Source: Butyrivibrio sp. XPD2002 (GTDB lineage Bacteria; Bacillota; Clostridia; Lachnospirales; Lachnospiraceae). From it: a DNA stretch of 64,000 nt. A program made the translations under genes and the position numbers. Below the pieces are notes generated by a model that saw nothing but the letters and a program-made list of their open reading frames with translations, had not been told where the DNA came from and did not search any database. The stretch covers positions 1 through 64,000 of the forward strand of contig NZ_AUIY01000001.1 in the NCBI RefSeq assembly GCF_000423945.1, given 5' to 3'. Shown piece by piece: positions 17,092-27,544 of this stretch (positions are counted from its first letter, which is position 1; the number at the start of each line of letters is the position of its first letter).

Positions 17092-19509
17092 ATGTCAGAG
17101 TTATATAATCACAAAGAAGTTGAAGAAAAATGGCAAAAGATTTGGGATGATGAGAATGCATTTGCAGCAAGCAATGATTACTCTAAGCCCAAGTACTATG
17201 CACTTGTTGAGTTCCCTTATCCTTCAGGTCAGGGACTTCATGTAGGTCATCCGCGTCCGTATACAGCGCTGGATATCGTTGCACGTAAGCGCAGAATGCA
17301 GGGTTATAACGTTCTTTATCCCATGGGCTGGGATGCTTTCGGACTTCCTACCGAGAACTATGCGATCAAGAATCACATTCATCCTAAGATCGTAACAGCT
17401 AACAACGTTAAGAAGTTCAAGAGCCAGCTTCATTCTTTGGGTTATTCCTTTGACTGGAACAGAGAAATTAATACAACTGATCCCGATTACTACAAGTGGA
17501 CTCAGTGGATATTCTTAAAGCTCTTCAAGGCCGGACTTGCTTATAAGAAGGAAATGCCTATTAACTGGTGTACTTCATGTAAGGTTGGTCTTGCAAACGA
17601 GGAGGTTGTTAACGGCGTTTGTGAGCGTTGCGGTTCTGAGGTTGTCCGCAAGGTTAAGAGTGAGTGGATGCTCAAGATCACAGAGTATGCTGATAAGCTT
17701 ATCGATGGTCTTGACGGTGTTGATTATATTGAGAGAGTCAAGGTTTCTCAGAAGAACTGGATCGGACGTTCAACAGGTGCAGAGGTAGACTTTGCAATCA
17801 AGGATACAGAGGATCACCTTACAGTTTATACAACACGTTGCGATACACTTTTCGGTGCAACATATATGGTTGTATCTCCTGAGCATCCTTACCTTGATAA
17901 GTATCAGGACAGAATCAATAACTGGGACGCAGTTATCGAATACAGAGAGGCAGCTGCCAAGAAGTCAGACTTCGAGCGTTCAGAGCTTGCCAAGGATAAG
18001 ACAGGTGTTGAGATTGATGGTCTTAAGGCTATCAACCCTGTTAACGGAAAAGAGATCCCGATCTGGGTTTCAGATTACGTACTTATGAGCTATGGTACAG
18101 GTGCTATTATGGCGGTTCCTGCTCATGATGACAGAGACTGGGAGTTTGCTAAGAAGTTTGATCTTCCTATCATCCAGGTTGTTGCCAAGGATGGTGAAGA
18201 GGTTGATGTTAACGCTGCTGCATTTACAGATGTTGCTACAGGCGTACTTATTAACTCAGACTTCATCAATGGCCTTTCAGTAGCAGATGCTAAGGAAAAG
18301 ATGATCTCCTTCCTTGAAGAGAAGAAGATTGGTCATGCACAGGTTAACTACAAGCTTCGTGACTGGGTATTCTCACGTCAGAGATACTGGGGAGAGCCTA
18401 TTCCGATCGTTGAATGTGAGAAGTGCGGATTTGTTCCGATCGATGAGTCAGAGCTTCCGCTGCTCCTTCCTGAGGTAGACAGCTACGAGCCTACAGATAA
18501 CGGTGAATCACCTCTTGCAGCTATGACAGACTGGGTTAACACAACATGCCCTTGCTGTGGTGGACCTGCAAAGAGAGAGACAGATACAATGCCTCAGTGG
18601 GCAGGATCATCATGGTACTTCCTCAGATATACAGATCCTACCAACAAGGATGCACTTGCCAGCAAGGAAGCACTTAAATACTGGCTTCCCGTTGACTGGT
18701 ACAACGGAGGAATGGAGCATACAACACTTCACCTTCTGTACTCAAGATTCTGGCACAAGTTCCTCTATGATCAGGGCGTAGTACCTACAACTGAGCCTTA
18801 TCAGAAGAGAACAAGCCACGGAATGATCCTTGGTGAGAACGGCGAGAAGATGAGTAAGTCCCGTGGTAACGTTGTTAATCCTGATGATATCGTAGAGGAT
18901 TACGGTGCTGATACACTTCGTACCTATGAGATGTTCATCGGTGCGTTCGACCTTGCTGCTTCATGGTCTGAGGACGGCGTTAAGGGCTGTCGCAGATTCC
19001 TTGAGAGAGTATGGAAGCTCCAGGATATTCTTGTTGACGGAGATGAGTACTCAGATGATCTTAAGGGTGAGATGCACAGAACCATTAAGAAGGTTTCAAG
19101 CGACTTTGAGAACCTTAAGTACAACACAGCTATTGCTGCTATGATGTCACTTATCAATGATTTCTATAAGAAGAATGCAGTAAACAAGGCTGAGTATAAG
19201 ACACTTATCACAATGCTTAACCCTGTTGCTCCTCACATCACAGAGGAGATCTGGCAGAGAATCGGTGGTGAGGGAAGACTTTACCAGCAGACATGGCCTG
19301 AGTATGATGAGGCACTTACTGTAGAGAACACAATAGAGATCGCTGTTCAGGTTAACGGTAAGGTTCGTGCAACCATCTCAATTGGCAAGGATGATGCTAA
19401 GGATGATGTACTTGCTAAGGCTAAGGAAGCTATTGCAGGCAAATTTGATGGCAATATTATCAAAGAGATCTATGTTCCCGGCAAGATCGTGAACATCGTT
19501 ATGAAGTAA
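17092..19509 (+). CDS. leuS: Leucine--tRNA ligase
   Basis: LeuRS charges tRNA-Leu in the cytoplasm. The 805-residue protein is of normal bacterial length. It has the HIGH-type motif [13 protein letters not shown] (near residue 48), a zinc-type Cys cluster [14 protein letters not shown]...CERCG (about 160-180), the CP1 editing domain (about 225-415, with [19 protein letters not shown]), a second Cys cluster (CEKCGF and CPCCGGP), the KMSKS motif [16 protein letters not shown] (near residue 583) and the anticodon-binding C-terminus. The gene is monocistronic, with its own promoter and terminator. Confidence 0.98.
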   Translation: MSELYNHKEVEEKWQKIWDDENAFAASNDYSKPKYYALVEFPYPSGQGLHVGHPRPYTALDIVARKRRMQGYNVLYPMGWDAFGLPTENYAIKNHIHPKIVTANNVKKFKSQLHSLGYSFDWNREINTTDPDYYKWTQWIFLKLFKAGLAYKKEMPINWCTSCKVGLANEEVVNGVCERCGSEVVRKVKSEWMLKITEYADKLIDGLDGVDYIERVKVSQKNWIGRSTGAEVDFAIKDTEDHLTVYTTRCDTLFGATYMVVSPEHPYLDKYQDRINNWDAVIEYREAAAKKSDFERSELAKDKTGVEIDGLKAINPVNGKEIPIWVSDYVLMSYGTGAIMAVPAHDDRDWEFAKKFDLPIIQVVAKDGEEVDVNAAAFTDVATGVLINSDFINGLSVADAKEKMISFLEEKKIGHAQVNYKLRDWVFSRQRYWGEPIPIVECEKCGFVPIDESELPLLLPEVDSYEPTDNGESPLAAMTDWVNTTCPCCGGPAKRETDTMPQWAGSSWYFLRYTDPTNKDALASKEALKYWLPVDWYNGGMEHTTLHLLYSRFWHKFLYDQGVVPTTEPYQKRTSHGMILGENGEKMSKSRGNVVNPDDIVEDYGADTLRTYEMFIGAFDLAASWSEDGVKGCRRFLERVWKLQDILVDGDEYSDDLKGEMHRTIKKVSSDFENLKYNTAIAAMMSLINDFYKKNAVNKAEYKTLITMLNPVAPHITEEIWQRIGGEGRLYQQTWPEYDEALTVENTIEIAVQVNGKVRATISIGKDDAKDDVLAKAKEAIAGKFDGNIIKEIYVPGKIVNIVMK

Positions 19510-19540
19510 TATCAGCTGTCCTATAAAAGATACAATTTCA

Positions 19541-19579
19541 AAACCGCTACATGCTCGATATGGACATGTAGCGGTTTTT
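19541..19579 (+). terminator. Intrinsic terminator of leuS
   Basis: AAACCGCTACATG (19541-19553) pairs with CATGTAGCGGTTT (19565-19577) and is followed by a short T-run. Confidence 0.9.
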
Positions 19580-19753
19580 GTTATGAATTGCACATTATTA
19601 AAGGAGTTTAAATTTTTTTATGCGTTTATAAATTTACTCTTAAATAGTTGGATATTGTGAGATTATTTGGGCTTTGATTGTTAGAATATATCATAGATAC
19701 GTTGTTTTGATGCATGTTTTTTTCATGCAGTGCGAGCTTATGAGGGGAATATT

Positions 19754-20764
19754 ATGAGGAAACAAAACCAACGGAACATGTTTACCAGCTTAATTATGAT
19801 CATGTGTCTTTCGCTTACGGTATTTTTTAATACGGCTATAGCTACAAGGGCAGAGGGCGAAACAACGCCAGGGGGTCAGACAGAACCTGGGGCTGGAAAC
19901 GGATCTGAGGTTGTGACCGTACCGGATACGGAGGCCGTGACTGTTGATGCAAATGAACCCCAGGGAGTTACTCTGGATATAACAACCAGGGATATTTCAC
20001 CCGGAGAGTCATTTACACTTACACCGACACTTACACCGACCACAGCTACTACAACCTATACCTGGAATAGCAGTCAGAGCTCTTATGCGACTGTTGACAG
20101 TAATGGTCTTGTAAAGGGCGTGGCAATTGGAAGCACTGATATAACCGTTACTACAGCCAACGGAAAAACTGCATCCTGTCATGTGAATGTAAGGCAGAAG
20201 AATTATACCCAGCTCCTGTTTGAGGATGATGAGATTAAGATAAAGCCTGACGAAATTGAAACGATCACCGGAGAGGTATATCCCACCGATGCAATAAATA
20301 CTGAGATAATCTGGGAGAGCACCAATACTGAGATCGCTACTGTAGAAAGAGACAGCAAAAAGTATAGAAAAGCTTATGTCCATGGACTTAAGGTCGGAAA
20401 ATGCCGTGTTATTGCAAAGAATAAGGATGGACAGGAGATCGGCTCCATAAAAGTAAGAGTTGGCAGCCCCACAGGCCTTGAAAAGATGAAGAATGTCAAG
20501 GCGTCAAAGGTTACCATCTCAGAGCTTAAGCGAGGCAAGGGACAATTTAAGGTAAAGTATGCGAAGATCACTGATGCCAGTGGATATCAGATAAAGTACA
20601 GGAAGAGTGGCAAGTGGATAATCGTAGAGACTACAAAGAGATCCTTTACGGCAAAGAAGCTTCCCAAAGGCACCTACAAGGTTAAGGTAAGAGCATTCAG
20701 GAAGTATGAAGGAAAGAAATACTATGGCCATTTTTCAAAATCGCAAAAGATAAAGGTGAAATAG
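19754..20764 (+). CDS. Secreted protein with bacterial Ig-like (BIG2) and fibronectin III-like domains
   Basis: The 336-residue protein begins with a signal peptide (basic MRKQNQRN, then a hydrophobic stretch to about residue 30, cleavage near ATRAEG). A short Gly/Pro/Thr-rich spacer is followed by two BIG2-type Ig-like domains, at about residues 65-145 (YTWNSSQSSYATVDSNGLVK, IGSTDITV) and 150-235 (IIWESTNTEIATVE), then a fibronectin III-like C-terminal domain with many Lys (DASGYQIKYRKSGKW, GTYKVKVRAFRKYEGKKYYG). No LPxTG or other anchor is seen, so it may be released or bind the wall by charge. An upstream GTG at 19730 is possible, but the ATG at 19754 has GAGGGGA in the right place. The function is probably adhesive or structural; no catalytic motif is visible. 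Confidence 0.8.
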   Translation: MRKQNQRNMFTSLIMIMCLSLTVFFNTAIATRAEGETTPGGQTEPGAGNGSEVVTVPDTEAVTVDANEPQGVTLDITTRDISPGESFTLTPTLTPTTATTTYTWNSSQSSYATVDSNGLVKGVAIGSTDITVTTANGKTASCHVNVRQKNYTQLLFEDDEIKIKPDEIETITGEVYPTDAINTEIIWESTNTEIATVERDSKKYRKAYVHGLKVGKCRVIAKNKDGQEIGSIKVRVGSPTGLEKMKNVKASKVTISELKRGKGQFKVKYAKITDASGYQIKYRKSGKWIIVETTKRSFTAKKLPKGTYKVKVRAFRKYEGKKYYGHFSKSQKIKVK

Positions 20765-20858
20765 TACCGGTAAGGTTTGAATTATTTACCGGCACTGGTT
20801 CTCCATCTGACTCTTGCACCTATATGTGAGGTTTCGTAGTCACCTATACCATCAATAG

Positions 20859-20987
20859 GATGCAGATGCAGGGATAGATGCAGCCATTGAGGCAGGAATG
20901 CACAGCGTGGCAATAGGGGCTGCAGCAAAGAGCAACAGGGCTGAGACAAATATCAATTCTGTGGCGGATATACTGACTGTTTGCTAA
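20859..20987 (+). pseudogene. Remnant of a beta-phosphoglucomutase-type HAD gene (C-terminal 42 codons)
   Basis: Between 20765 and 21109 there is no complete gene. One frame, open from just after a TAG at 20856, encodes DADAGIDAAIEAGMHSVAIG and then AAAKSNRAETNINSVADILT before TAA (20985). This is the characteristic C-terminus of HAD beta-phosphoglucomutases (EDAxAGIDAAKAAGM...AIG, then SLxDL). The rest of the gene is absent: no start codon, Shine-Dalgarno or DxDGV motif lies upstream. It is therefore a decayed or deleted pgmB-like gene. The remainder of this gap holds a 7-bp hairpin (CCGGTAA/TTACCGG, 20767-20792) and the AT-rich promoter region of the chemoreceptor. Confidence 0.75.
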
Positions 20988-21109
20988 AAAATTTTACAAA
21001 ATTTATAAATATAAAATTTTTGAAAAATCGTTAATATATTACTGCATTATTCACATAATTTGCTAAAATTAAGTGTAGGTAGGTTTTCTTTTATGATAGG
21101 GGGCAAATT

Positions 21110-22822
21110 ATGAGTATAAAGAATCTTGTGAGCGTAGATGAGAAGCGAATTCATAATCTCAGCGTTCAGGAAAAATTTAACTCCACCTTCAAGCAGATTA
21201 TTACGATGTTCTGCATTGCTGTTGCAATTCTGGCAATTACAATTGTTTCAGCGCTGTTTTCTATTCGTACGATATACAAAAAGTATTATACGATGAATAC
21301 GATTCAGGCTGAGATAAGAATTGATATTCAGGCTTTGGCTAAGTCATTCCTGTGGGCACTTTCGTCACCAGATGAGGGTATCAGGCAGGAACAGCTTGAT
21401 AAAGCAATGGGTAAGTTTGAGGAGTTCGATGAAAACCTCAGTAAGCTTGCCAAGGTTATGGATGACAGTTCATCCATAAATAAGGTATCTTCGGATCTTA
21501 AGGCTGTTGAAGCGAACGGAGTTACCCTCGGTAATATGTTTAATGATGGATCTACCTCCGAGGAGATATTCTTCTACTTCAACGATACGTTATATCCTTC
21601 ACTTGATGTGGCAGTTCAGGATTTCAAGAGTGTATCAAGCGCTTCTACAGAATCTGCAGAAAAGGCATATAAGAATGCACTTATTCTCGGAATCGTAATG
21701 AGCTCGATCACTTTGATCATAGTTATCCTTGTACTTCTTTACATCATCGATGTTAAGAAAAAACTCTCAAAGGCTATCCTTATTCCTGTTGAAGAAATTT
21801 CCAAGGCAGCTGACGAGATGTCAAAAGGAAACCTTCATATCGAAATTGATTATGAATCAGAGGATGAACTTGGAAGACTCGCCAAGGATCTTAGTGAATC
21901 CACAGGTGTAACAGAGCAGATTGTTTCGGATATCAGAGAGACTCTTAAGCTCGTTGCGGACGGCGATTTTTCACAGGGAACACTTCATCCCGAATTGTAT
22001 AAAGCAGATTTTGCTCCTATCAGCGAAGCTTTAGATAATATCACAGATTCGTTGTCAGATACCCTGTCTCATGTAAGAGAATCCTCCAACCATGTATCTG
22101 AGGGCGCAAGCGGAATGAGCAGAGGCGCCACAGACCTTGCAGAGGGTGCAACGGATCAGGCTGCTGCGGTTGAGGAGCTTACAGCTTCTGTTAACACAGT
22201 TACAGAGCAGACCAAGACCATGGCCGAGACAGCTGAGAGATCACGTCAGATGGCCGGCAAGGTTCGCGATGATGCAGATGCCAGTGCGAGAAAGATGCAT
22301 CTTGTTACAGATGCTATGGTCAGAATCACAGAGGCTTCAAACGAGATCGAGCAGGTAACAAATACAATCGAATCCATTGCCAAGCAGACACAGCTCCTTG
22401 CGCTTAATGCTTCAATCGAGGCAGCAAGAGCAGGTGAATCAGGAAAAGGCTTTGCAGTTGTTGCTGATGAGATCAGTACACTTGCAAGTCAGAGTACAGA
22501 GGCTGCTAAGAATACTCACCAGCTTATCCAGGATACAATGGAAGAGATTAGAAACGGTAATGATGTTGTGGCTGAGACCACAGAAGCACTTCAGCAGATG
22601 CAGGCATCAGTTGAAGAGATTACCGGTATGATCGCTGACACCGGAGAGATGGCACAGCAGCAGGCAGCCAGCATGGAAGAGATCAACGAAGGTATCGATC
22701 AGATATCTACTGTTGTGCAGAGTAATTCTGAGACAGCTCAGGAATCCAGCAATGTATCACAGTCGCTGACAGCACAGTCTGAGGATCTTACAAGATTGAT
22801 TAACCAGTTCAAACTCAGATGA
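21110..22822 (+). CDS. Methyl-accepting chemotaxis protein
   Basis: This 570-residue membrane chemoreceptor signals to CheA/CheW. Its layout: a cytoplasmic tail of about 30 residues; TM1 at about 32-55; a periplasmic-side four-helix-bundle type sensor (about 56-195); TM2 at about 195-217 ([19 protein letters not shown]); HAMP (about 218-270); and a long signalling coiled coil. The conserved hairpin tip is [20 protein letters not shown] followed by [14 protein letters not shown] (near residues 425-455). Gln/Glu pairs for methylation are visible along the coil. No C-terminal CheR-docking pentapeptide is seen. A likely extended -10 TGCTAAAAT is at 21061-21069. The ligand is unknown. It implies a motile relative. 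Confidence 0.95.
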   Translation: MSIKNLVSVDEKRIHNLSVQEKFNSTFKQIITMFCIAVAILAITIVSALFSIRTIYKKYYTMNTIQAEIRIDIQALAKSFLWALSSPDEGIRQEQLDKAMGKFEEFDENLSKLAKVMDDSSSINKVSSDLKAVEANGVTLGNMFNDGSTSEEIFFYFNDTLYPSLDVAVQDFKSVSSASTESAEKAYKNALILGIVMSSITLIIVILVLLYIIDVKKKLSKAILIPVEEISKAADEMSKGNLHIEIDYESEDELGRLAKDLSESTGVTEQIVSDIRETLKLVADGDFSQGTLHPELYKADFAPISEALDNITDSLSDTLSHVRESSNHVSEGASGMSRGATDLAEGATDQAAAVEELTASVNTVTEQTKTMAETAERSRQMAGKVRDDADASARKMHLVTDAMVRITEASNEIEQVTNTIESIAKQTQLLALNASIEAARAGESGKGFAVVADEISTLASQSTEAAKNTHQLIQDTMEEIRNGNDVVAETTEALQQMQASVEEITGMIADTGEMAQQQAASMEEINEGIDQISTVVQSNSETAQESSNVSQSLTAQSEDLTRLINQFKLR

Positions 22823-22892
22823 CTTAGCGAGGTCTTTTCGAGCTTAGTCAGCTGAAGTTGTTCTGGCGAGCGGAGCGAGAGCAGAACTTCCC
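22821..22892 (+). repeat. Intergenic hairpin repeat (family B, copy 2)
   Basis: GACTTAGCGAGGTC (from 22821) and GTTCTGGCGAGCGGAGCGAG (from 22859), then AGCAGAACTTCC, form hairpins such as GTTCTG/CAGAAC. The second half matches the repeat at 7202-7238. The CTTAGCGAGGT part also occurs between pheS and pheT (about 3120). It precedes the terminator of the chemoreceptor gene. Confidence 0.6.
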
Positions 22893-22909
22893 GTTTGATT
22901 TGAAGAAAA

Positions 22910-22956
22910 AAAGATGGCAGATGAGCATATTGTTCATATGCCATCTTTTTATTGAT
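22910..22956 (+). terminator. Intrinsic terminator after the chemoreceptor gene
   Basis: AAAGATGGCA (22910-22919) pairs with TGCCATCTTT (22939-22948), followed by TTATTGATTTTTTATC. The inner ATGA/TCAT can extend the stem. Confidence 0.85.
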
Positions 22957-22983
22957 TTTTTATCACTTTATCACATTAAAGCG

Positions 22984-23012
22984 TTGACATGTTTCGTATC
23001 ATTGTATACAAT
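22984..23012 (+). promoter_or_regulatory. Strong sigma-A promoter overlapped by a GntR-type operator
   Basis: TTGACA (22984-22989, perfect) and TACAAT (23007-23012) are 17 bases apart. The -10 box is the right half of the perfect 12-bp palindrome ATTGTATACAAT (23001-23012). Operators with a TNGTATACNA core are typical of FadR/FCD-subfamily GntR repressors, and such a regulator is encoded two genes into this operon at 24547. Autogenous repression of the citrate synthase operon is the natural reading; it is inferred. Confidence 0.75.
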
Positions 23013-23066
23013 AATGCAAAGATTATATATAATAGCAAAACAAACAGTTTTAAGGGAGGAACCAAA

Positions 23067-24500
23067 ATGCAGGACGAGACATTCCAGAACAGACCGGTGA
23101 CGATGAATGAACATAACAATCTGTTACAAATTGAGGAACATATGTATATTCTTGACGATGTACAAAAACCCAATGTTTTCAGAAATATGTTCCCATATGA
23201 TGAGGTTCCTAAGATTCCATTTAATGATAGAATTGTTCCTCACAACATGCCTAAGGACATCTGGATCACAGATACAACCTTCAGAGACGGACAGCAGTCC
23301 AGAGCACCTTACTCAACAGAGCAGATAGTCCACATCTATGATAAGATGCATGAGCTTGGCGGACCGAACGGAATGATCCGTGCCAGTGAGTTCTTTTTAT
23401 ATAGCAAAAAGGACAGAGATGCTGTTTATAAATGTATGGAGAGAGGCTATGAATTCCCTGAGGTTACAAGCTGGATCCGCGCAAGCAAGGAGGATTTTAA
23501 GCTTGTTAAGGAAATCGGCATGAAGGAGACCGGTATCCTTGTAAGCTGCTCAGACTATCATATTTTCTTAAAGCTTAAGATGACAAGAAAACAGGCTCTT
23601 GAGCACTATCTTAGTGTTATTCGCGACTGCCTTGAGGAGGGTATTGCTTGCAGATGCCACCTTGAGGACATCACAAGAGCTGATATATATGGCTTTGTAG
23701 TTCCCTTCTGTGTGGAGCTCATGAAGCTCAGAGAGGAGTATGGAATACCGATCAAGGTTCGTGCCTGCGATACCATGGGATATGGTGTAAACTTCTCAGG
23801 TGCGGTTATTCCCAGAAGTGTTCAGGGTATCATCTATGCGCTTAATACTAACGCAGGTGTTCCCAGTGAGCTTATAGAGTGGCATGGACACAACGACTTC
23901 TATAAGGCAGTCAGCAACTCAACAACTGCATGGCTCTATGGCTGCTCAGGTGTTAACGCATCACTGTTTGGTATCGGTGAGAGAACAGGTAATACACCTC
24001 TTGAAGCAATGATATTTGAGTATGCTCAGCTTAAGGGTACTCTGAACGGAATGAATACACAGGTTATTACAGAGCTTGCTCAGTACTACGAGAAGGAGCT
24101 TGGATATCACATCCCGCCGCAGACACCCTTTGTTGGTAAGAATTTCAATGTGACAAGAGCAGGTATCCACGCAGACGGACTTCTTAAAAATGAGGAGATC
24201 TATAACATTTTTGATACGGATAAGTTCCTTGGAAGACCCCCTGTAAGTGCTGTATCAAACACTTCAGGACTTGCAGGTATAGCTCACTGGATCAATGTTC
24301 ACTATCACTTAAAGGGTGATGAGGCTATCGGAAAAGACTCAAAGCTTGTGCTTGTTCTTAAGGAATGGGTAGATGAGGAATATGCTAACGGACGTGTAAC
24401 TGTTATGTATGACGAGGAGCTTACCAAAAAAATCGCTGAGGTTTCAAAGCTCATTGGAATTGAAGTGACAGACGGAGCTATAAAAGAACTTTCCAAATGA
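23067..24500 (+). CDS. Re-type citrate synthase (homocitrate/isopropylmalate synthase family)
   Basis: This protein probably condenses acetyl-CoA with oxaloacetate to citrate with Re stereochemistry, feeding 2-oxoglutarate and glutamate synthesis. The 477-residue protein is a DRE-TIM enzyme: WITDTTFRDGQQSRAPYS near residue 70, HLEDITRADIYGFVVPF near residue 200, the metal site EWHGHNDFYKAV near 270, GIGERTGNTPLEAM near 308 and FNVTRAGIHADGLLKNEEIY near 365. The pattern LGGPNGMIRxSEFFLYxKKDR matches the Clostridium kluyveri Re-citrate synthase as I recall it. The adjacent NADP-isocitrate dehydrogenase supports this over homocitrate or isopropylmalate synthase. The ATG at 23067 follows GGGAGGA. 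An upstream in-frame ATG at 22989 lies inside the promoter and is rejected. Confidence 0.82.
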   Translation: MQDETFQNRPVTMNEHNNLLQIEEHMYILDDVQKPNVFRNMFPYDEVPKIPFNDRIVPHNMPKDIWITDTTFRDGQQSRAPYSTEQIVHIYDKMHELGGPNGMIRASEFFLYSKKDRDAVYKCMERGYEFPEVTSWIRASKEDFKLVKEIGMKETGILVSCSDYHIFLKLKMTRKQALEHYLSVIRDCLEEGIACRCHLEDITRADIYGFVVPFCVELMKLREEYGIPIKVRACDTMGYGVNFSGAVIPRSVQGIIYALNTNAGVPSELIEWHGHNDFYKAVSNSTTAWLYGCSGVNASLFGIGERTGNTPLEAMIFEYAQLKGTLNGMNTQVITELAQYYEKELGYHIPPQTPFVGKNFNVTRAGIHADGLLKNEEIYNIFDTDKFLGRPPVSAVSNTSGLAGIAHWINVHYHLKGDEAIGKDSKLVLVLKEWVDEEYANGRVTVMYDEELTKKIAEVSKLIGIEVTDGAIKELSK

Positions 24501-24546
24501 TAATCTTTTTTAGAAGGAATCCATAAGAGGGAAGACAATAGAAGAT

Positions 24547-25233
24547 ATGGAAAAGAAAGACTTAAAAACGGAAGTTACAGATAAATACTCACTTCGGGGA
24601 AGAGTATTTAACAGAATACGTGAAGACATCCTGAACGGAAAATATGCAGATCACGAGGAACTTAAAGAGGTTGCCATAGGTGAAGAGCTTGGCGTCAGCA
24701 GAACACCTGTGAGAGAAGCACTAAGGCAGCTTGAGCTGGAGGGCCTTGTCCAGATTATTCCTAATAAGGGAGCTTATGTCGTTGGCATAAGTGCCAAGGA
24801 TATCAGGGATATTTATATGATAAGATCCAAGCTCGAGGGACTCTGTGCAAGGTGGGCCTGTGAAAATATAACCCATGAGCAGATGGAGGACCTTGAGGAA
24901 ATCGTTTATCTGGCAGATTTTCATGAAAAGAAGGGACACTTCGATCAGCTGGCAGAGCTTGATAACAGGTTCCATACAACATTATATGAATCCTGCGATT
25001 CCAAGATGTTAGAGCACCTGCTCAAGGATTATCACCAGTATGTATGGCAGATAAGACAGAAGACCCTGGCCGGAAAACGCGGTAAGGACTGCAATGATGA
25101 GCACAGGCAGATCATGGAGGCAATCCGTGACAAGGATGCTGACAGGGCTGAGGAAATTGCCAATAGGCATATGCGTAGTGCTTATGATAATATGGTAAAT
25201 AACGGATTGTTGGAAATGTTTGAAAAAGCTTAA
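24547..25233 (+). CDS. GntR-family transcriptional regulator, FCD (FadR) subfamily
   Basis: This 228-residue regulator has an N-terminal winged helix-turn-helix (residues about 15-80: RVFNRIREDILNG, LGVSRTPVREALRQLELEGL, NKGAYVVG) and an all-helical C-terminal FCD effector domain (about 90-220). Potential metal ligands are the Asp/His in LDNRFHTTLYE, DEHRQIMEAI and ANRHMRSAY. Effectors of this subfamily are often carboxylates, so citrate or 2-oxoglutarate is an attractive guess. The gene is sandwiched between citrate synthase (46-base gap) and icd (29-base gap), and its likely operator is the palindrome at 23001. The ATG is weakly preceded by GAGGGAAG. Confidence 0.92.
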   Translation: MEKKDLKTEVTDKYSLRGRVFNRIREDILNGKYADHEELKEVAIGEELGVSRTPVREALRQLELEGLVQIIPNKGAYVVGISAKDIRDIYMIRSKLEGLCARWACENITHEQMEDLEEIVYLADFHEKKGHFDQLAELDNRFHTTLYESCDSKMLEHLLKDYHQYVWQIRQKTLAGKRGKDCNDEHRQIMEAIRDKDADRAEEIANRHMRSAYDNMVNNGLLEMFEKA

Positions 25234-25262
25234 TATAAATTTACTTAAAGAGAGGAGATGCT

Positions 25263-26474
25263 ATGTCAAAAGTACAGATGACCACCCCTATTGTTGAGAT
25301 GGACGGAGATGAGATGACCAGGATTCTCTGGAAGATGATCAAGGAAGAGCTCATTGAGCCCTATATTGATCTTAAGAGTGAGTATTATGACCTTGGACTC
25401 AAATACCGTGATGAGACTGATGACAGGGTTACAATAGACAGTGCCGTTGCAACTAAGAAGTACGGCGTAGCTGTTAAGTGTGCAACGATCACACCTAACG
25501 CAGCAAGAGTTGAGGAGTACGACCTAAAGAAAATGTGGAAGAGCCCTAACGGCACTATCCGTGCAATGCTCGATGGAACAGTTTTCAGAGCTCCCATCCT
25601 TGTTAAGGGAATCGAGCCCAACGTTAAGACCTGGGAGAAGCCTATTACATTAGCACGTCACGCTTATGGTGATGTTTATAAAAATGTTGAGATCGCAGTT
25701 CCCGGAGCAGGAAAGGCTGAGCTCGTATTTACAGGCGCTGACGGAAAAGAGATCAGACAGACCATTCAGGAGTTTGACGGACCCGGAATCATCCAGGGTA
25801 TTCACAATAAGGACGCTTCAATCAAGAGCTTTGCTAAGGCATGCTTTGAATATGCTCTTTCAACAAAGCAGGATCTCTGGTTTGCTACAAAGGATACTAT
25901 CAGCAAGACCTATGATGCTAGATTCCGTGAGATATTTGATGAGACCTTCGAGAGGGACTACAAGCTTAAGTTTGATGCAGCAGGAATCGAGTATTTCTAT
26001 ACACTTATCGATGATGCTGTTGCCCGCGTAATGAAGTCTAAGGGCGGATTCATCTGGGCCTGCAAGAACTACGATGGAGACGTAATGAGTGATATGGTTT
26101 CATCAGCCTGCGGTTCACTTGCAATGATGACATCAGTACTTGTTTCTCCTGAGGGAATCTACGAGTACGAGGCTGCACACGGAACAGTTCAGCGTCATTA
26201 CTACAAATACCTTAAGGGTGAGGAGACATCCACAAACCCTGTAGCTACAATTTTCGCATGGACAGGTGCTATGAGAAAGCGCGGAGAGCTTGATGGAATC
26301 CAGGGTCTTATCGACTGGGCTGACAACATGGAAAAGGCTACACTTTCTACCATCGAGGGCGGTCAGATGACAGGTGACCTTCTTCTTATCACAAGCAATC
26401 CTAACGCTAAGAAGCTTAACTCTGAGCAGTTTATCAAGGCTATCAGAGAAACTTATGAGGATATGTGTAAATGA
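25263..26474 (+). CDS. icd: NADP-dependent isocitrate dehydrogenase (eukaryotic-type, homodimeric)
   Basis: This enzyme oxidatively decarboxylates isocitrate to 2-oxoglutarate, making NADPH. The 403-residue protein is of the type II (eukaryote-like) dimeric class. It begins [16 protein letters not shown] and carries the substrate-loop [19 protein letters not shown] (near residue 95), [15 protein letters not shown] (near 205), the metal-site [11 protein letters not shown] and YDGDVMSDM (near 250-280), and the NADP-specific [13 protein letters not shown] (near 308), with Arg and His that usually bind the 2'-phosphate. The start follows AGAGAGGAG. The stop TGA overlaps the next ATG (ATGA), so translation is coupled to the SGNH gene. 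Aconitase is not in the window. Confidence 0.95.
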   Translation: MSKVQMTTPIVEMDGDEMTRILWKMIKEELIEPYIDLKSEYYDLGLKYRDETDDRVTIDSAVATKKYGVAVKCATITPNAARVEEYDLKKMWKSPNGTIRAMLDGTVFRAPILVKGIEPNVKTWEKPITLARHAYGDVYKNVEIAVPGAGKAELVFTGADGKEIRQTIQEFDGPGIIQGIHNKDASIKSFAKACFEYALSTKQDLWFATKDTISKTYDARFREIFDETFERDYKLKFDAAGIEYFYTLIDDAVARVMKSKGGFIWACKNYDGDVMSDMVSSACGSLAMMTSVLVSPEGIYEYEAAHGTVQRHYYKYLKGEETSTNPVATIFAWTGAMRKRGELDGIQGLIDWADNMEKATLSTIEGGQMTGDLLLITSNPNAKKLNSEQFIKAIRETYEDMCK

Positions 26475-27544
26475 AATGTTTAATGGCTTTGCTTTTGACC
26501 ATAACTTGTCTTTTCAGTTCTGTTCAGGTTCCCTCAGGGGTGATTGCTGACAGACCAAACGGAGGAATCAGGCAGGGGCTTGCTATGTACAGCCAGCCTG
26601 AGGATTCCATAGACGTGGTTATGCTTGGGTCAAGTCATGTAAACTACGGTATAAATACCGCAAAGATGTGGGAAGACTACGGAATCTCAGCTTATGATTA
26701 TTCATCTGCCGAGCAGGCGATATGGATTTCATATTACTACCTTAAGGAGGTATGCAAGTACCAGAGCCCTAAGGTAGTAGTGCTGGATTTCTTTGCTCCT
26801 GCTGCATTTTTAGATGGCTATGCCGACAAATATTATTACCTGAAGGAAGCTCTTTATGGATTTAAGTTTTCCATGAACAAGCTCCAAATGATCGAGACAG
26901 CCATCGATGGTAATGAAGATCTGAGGAAGGAATTTATTCCTTCCTATTTTTGCTGTGAGGAGGGTAGTGATGAGGCCAGCCTTTCTGCAGACTGGAATAA
27001 GGACTACAGTTCATTTAAAGGCTACACGCCGTCATTTAAATCAGCGGCCATAGAGACACCGTCTCCAAACACCACTGATGTGAAAGCTCCATCTGAAAAA
27101 TCCCAAAAGTATTTAAAGAAAATAATAGACTTTACTAACGAGCGGGGCATACAGCTCTATATCACCATTGTTCCCTACAAGCTTAATGTAGGTCAGCAGG
27201 AGGGCGTAACCCAGGAGGAAGACCTTAGATATAACTGGCTTGAAAATTACCTCTCAGAGCTAAAAAACGAGGGTATAGATAATGTCTACTTTGACTATAC
27301 CTTTAAACACATATCAGACCTTGGAATCGACTATGAAGGCGGAAGTCATTTTGCTGACGGAAGCTCTCATTTAAACTATTACGGAAGCACTCAGTTTGCT
27401 AAATACCTCTCTGAGGATTTGAGGCAAAGATATGGTGAGGAGCTTCTGCCTGACCACAGAGGTGATGAGAAATATTCATCATGGGATGTTAACGTAGAGG
27501 AACTAAAGGCTGAAGTTGCAGGCGAAGGATGGGAATGGAAATGA
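26471..27544 (+). CDS. SGNH/AlgJ-like membrane-anchored protein, probable surface O-acylation partner (copy 1)
   Basis: The 357-residue protein has an N-terminal signal or anchor (residues 1-22) and an extracytoplasmic SGNH-hydrolase-like domain. The Ser block is [17 protein letters not shown] (Ser55), and the Asp/His block is [12 protein letters not shown] (D296, H300). Such proteins (DltD/AlgJ-like group) act with MBOAT acyltransferases to move acyl groups onto cell-wall or exopolysaccharide sugars, and an MBOAT gene lies two genes on. A collinear paralogue is at 29855 with the Ser at the same residue number. The ATG overlaps the icd stop by 4 bases. The substrate is unknown, and catalysis versus a binding role cannot be told. 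Confidence 0.75.
   Translation: MKCLMALLLTITCLFSSVQVPSGVIADRPNGGIRQGLAMYSQPEDSIDVVMLGSSHVNYGINTAKMWEDYGISAYDYSSAEQAIWISYYYLKEVCKYQSPKVVVLDFFAPAAFLDGYADKYYYLKEALYGFKFSMNKLQMIETAIDGNEDLRKEFIPSYFCCEEGSDEASLSADWNKDYSSFKGYTPSFKSAAIETPSPNTTDVKAPSEKSQKYLKKIIDFTNERGIQLYITIVPYKLNVGQQEGVTQEEDLRYNWLENYLSELKNEGIDNVYFDYTFKHISDLGIDYEGGSHFADGSSHLNYYGSTQFAKYLSEDLRQRYGEELLPDHRGDEKYSSWDVNVEELKAEVAGEGWEWK

Noticed and set aside
22989-23066. Upstream start for the Re-citrate synthase
   Set aside because: The ATG at 22989 lies within the promoter and the added residues are not family-like; the ATG at 23067 has a perfect GGGAGGA.
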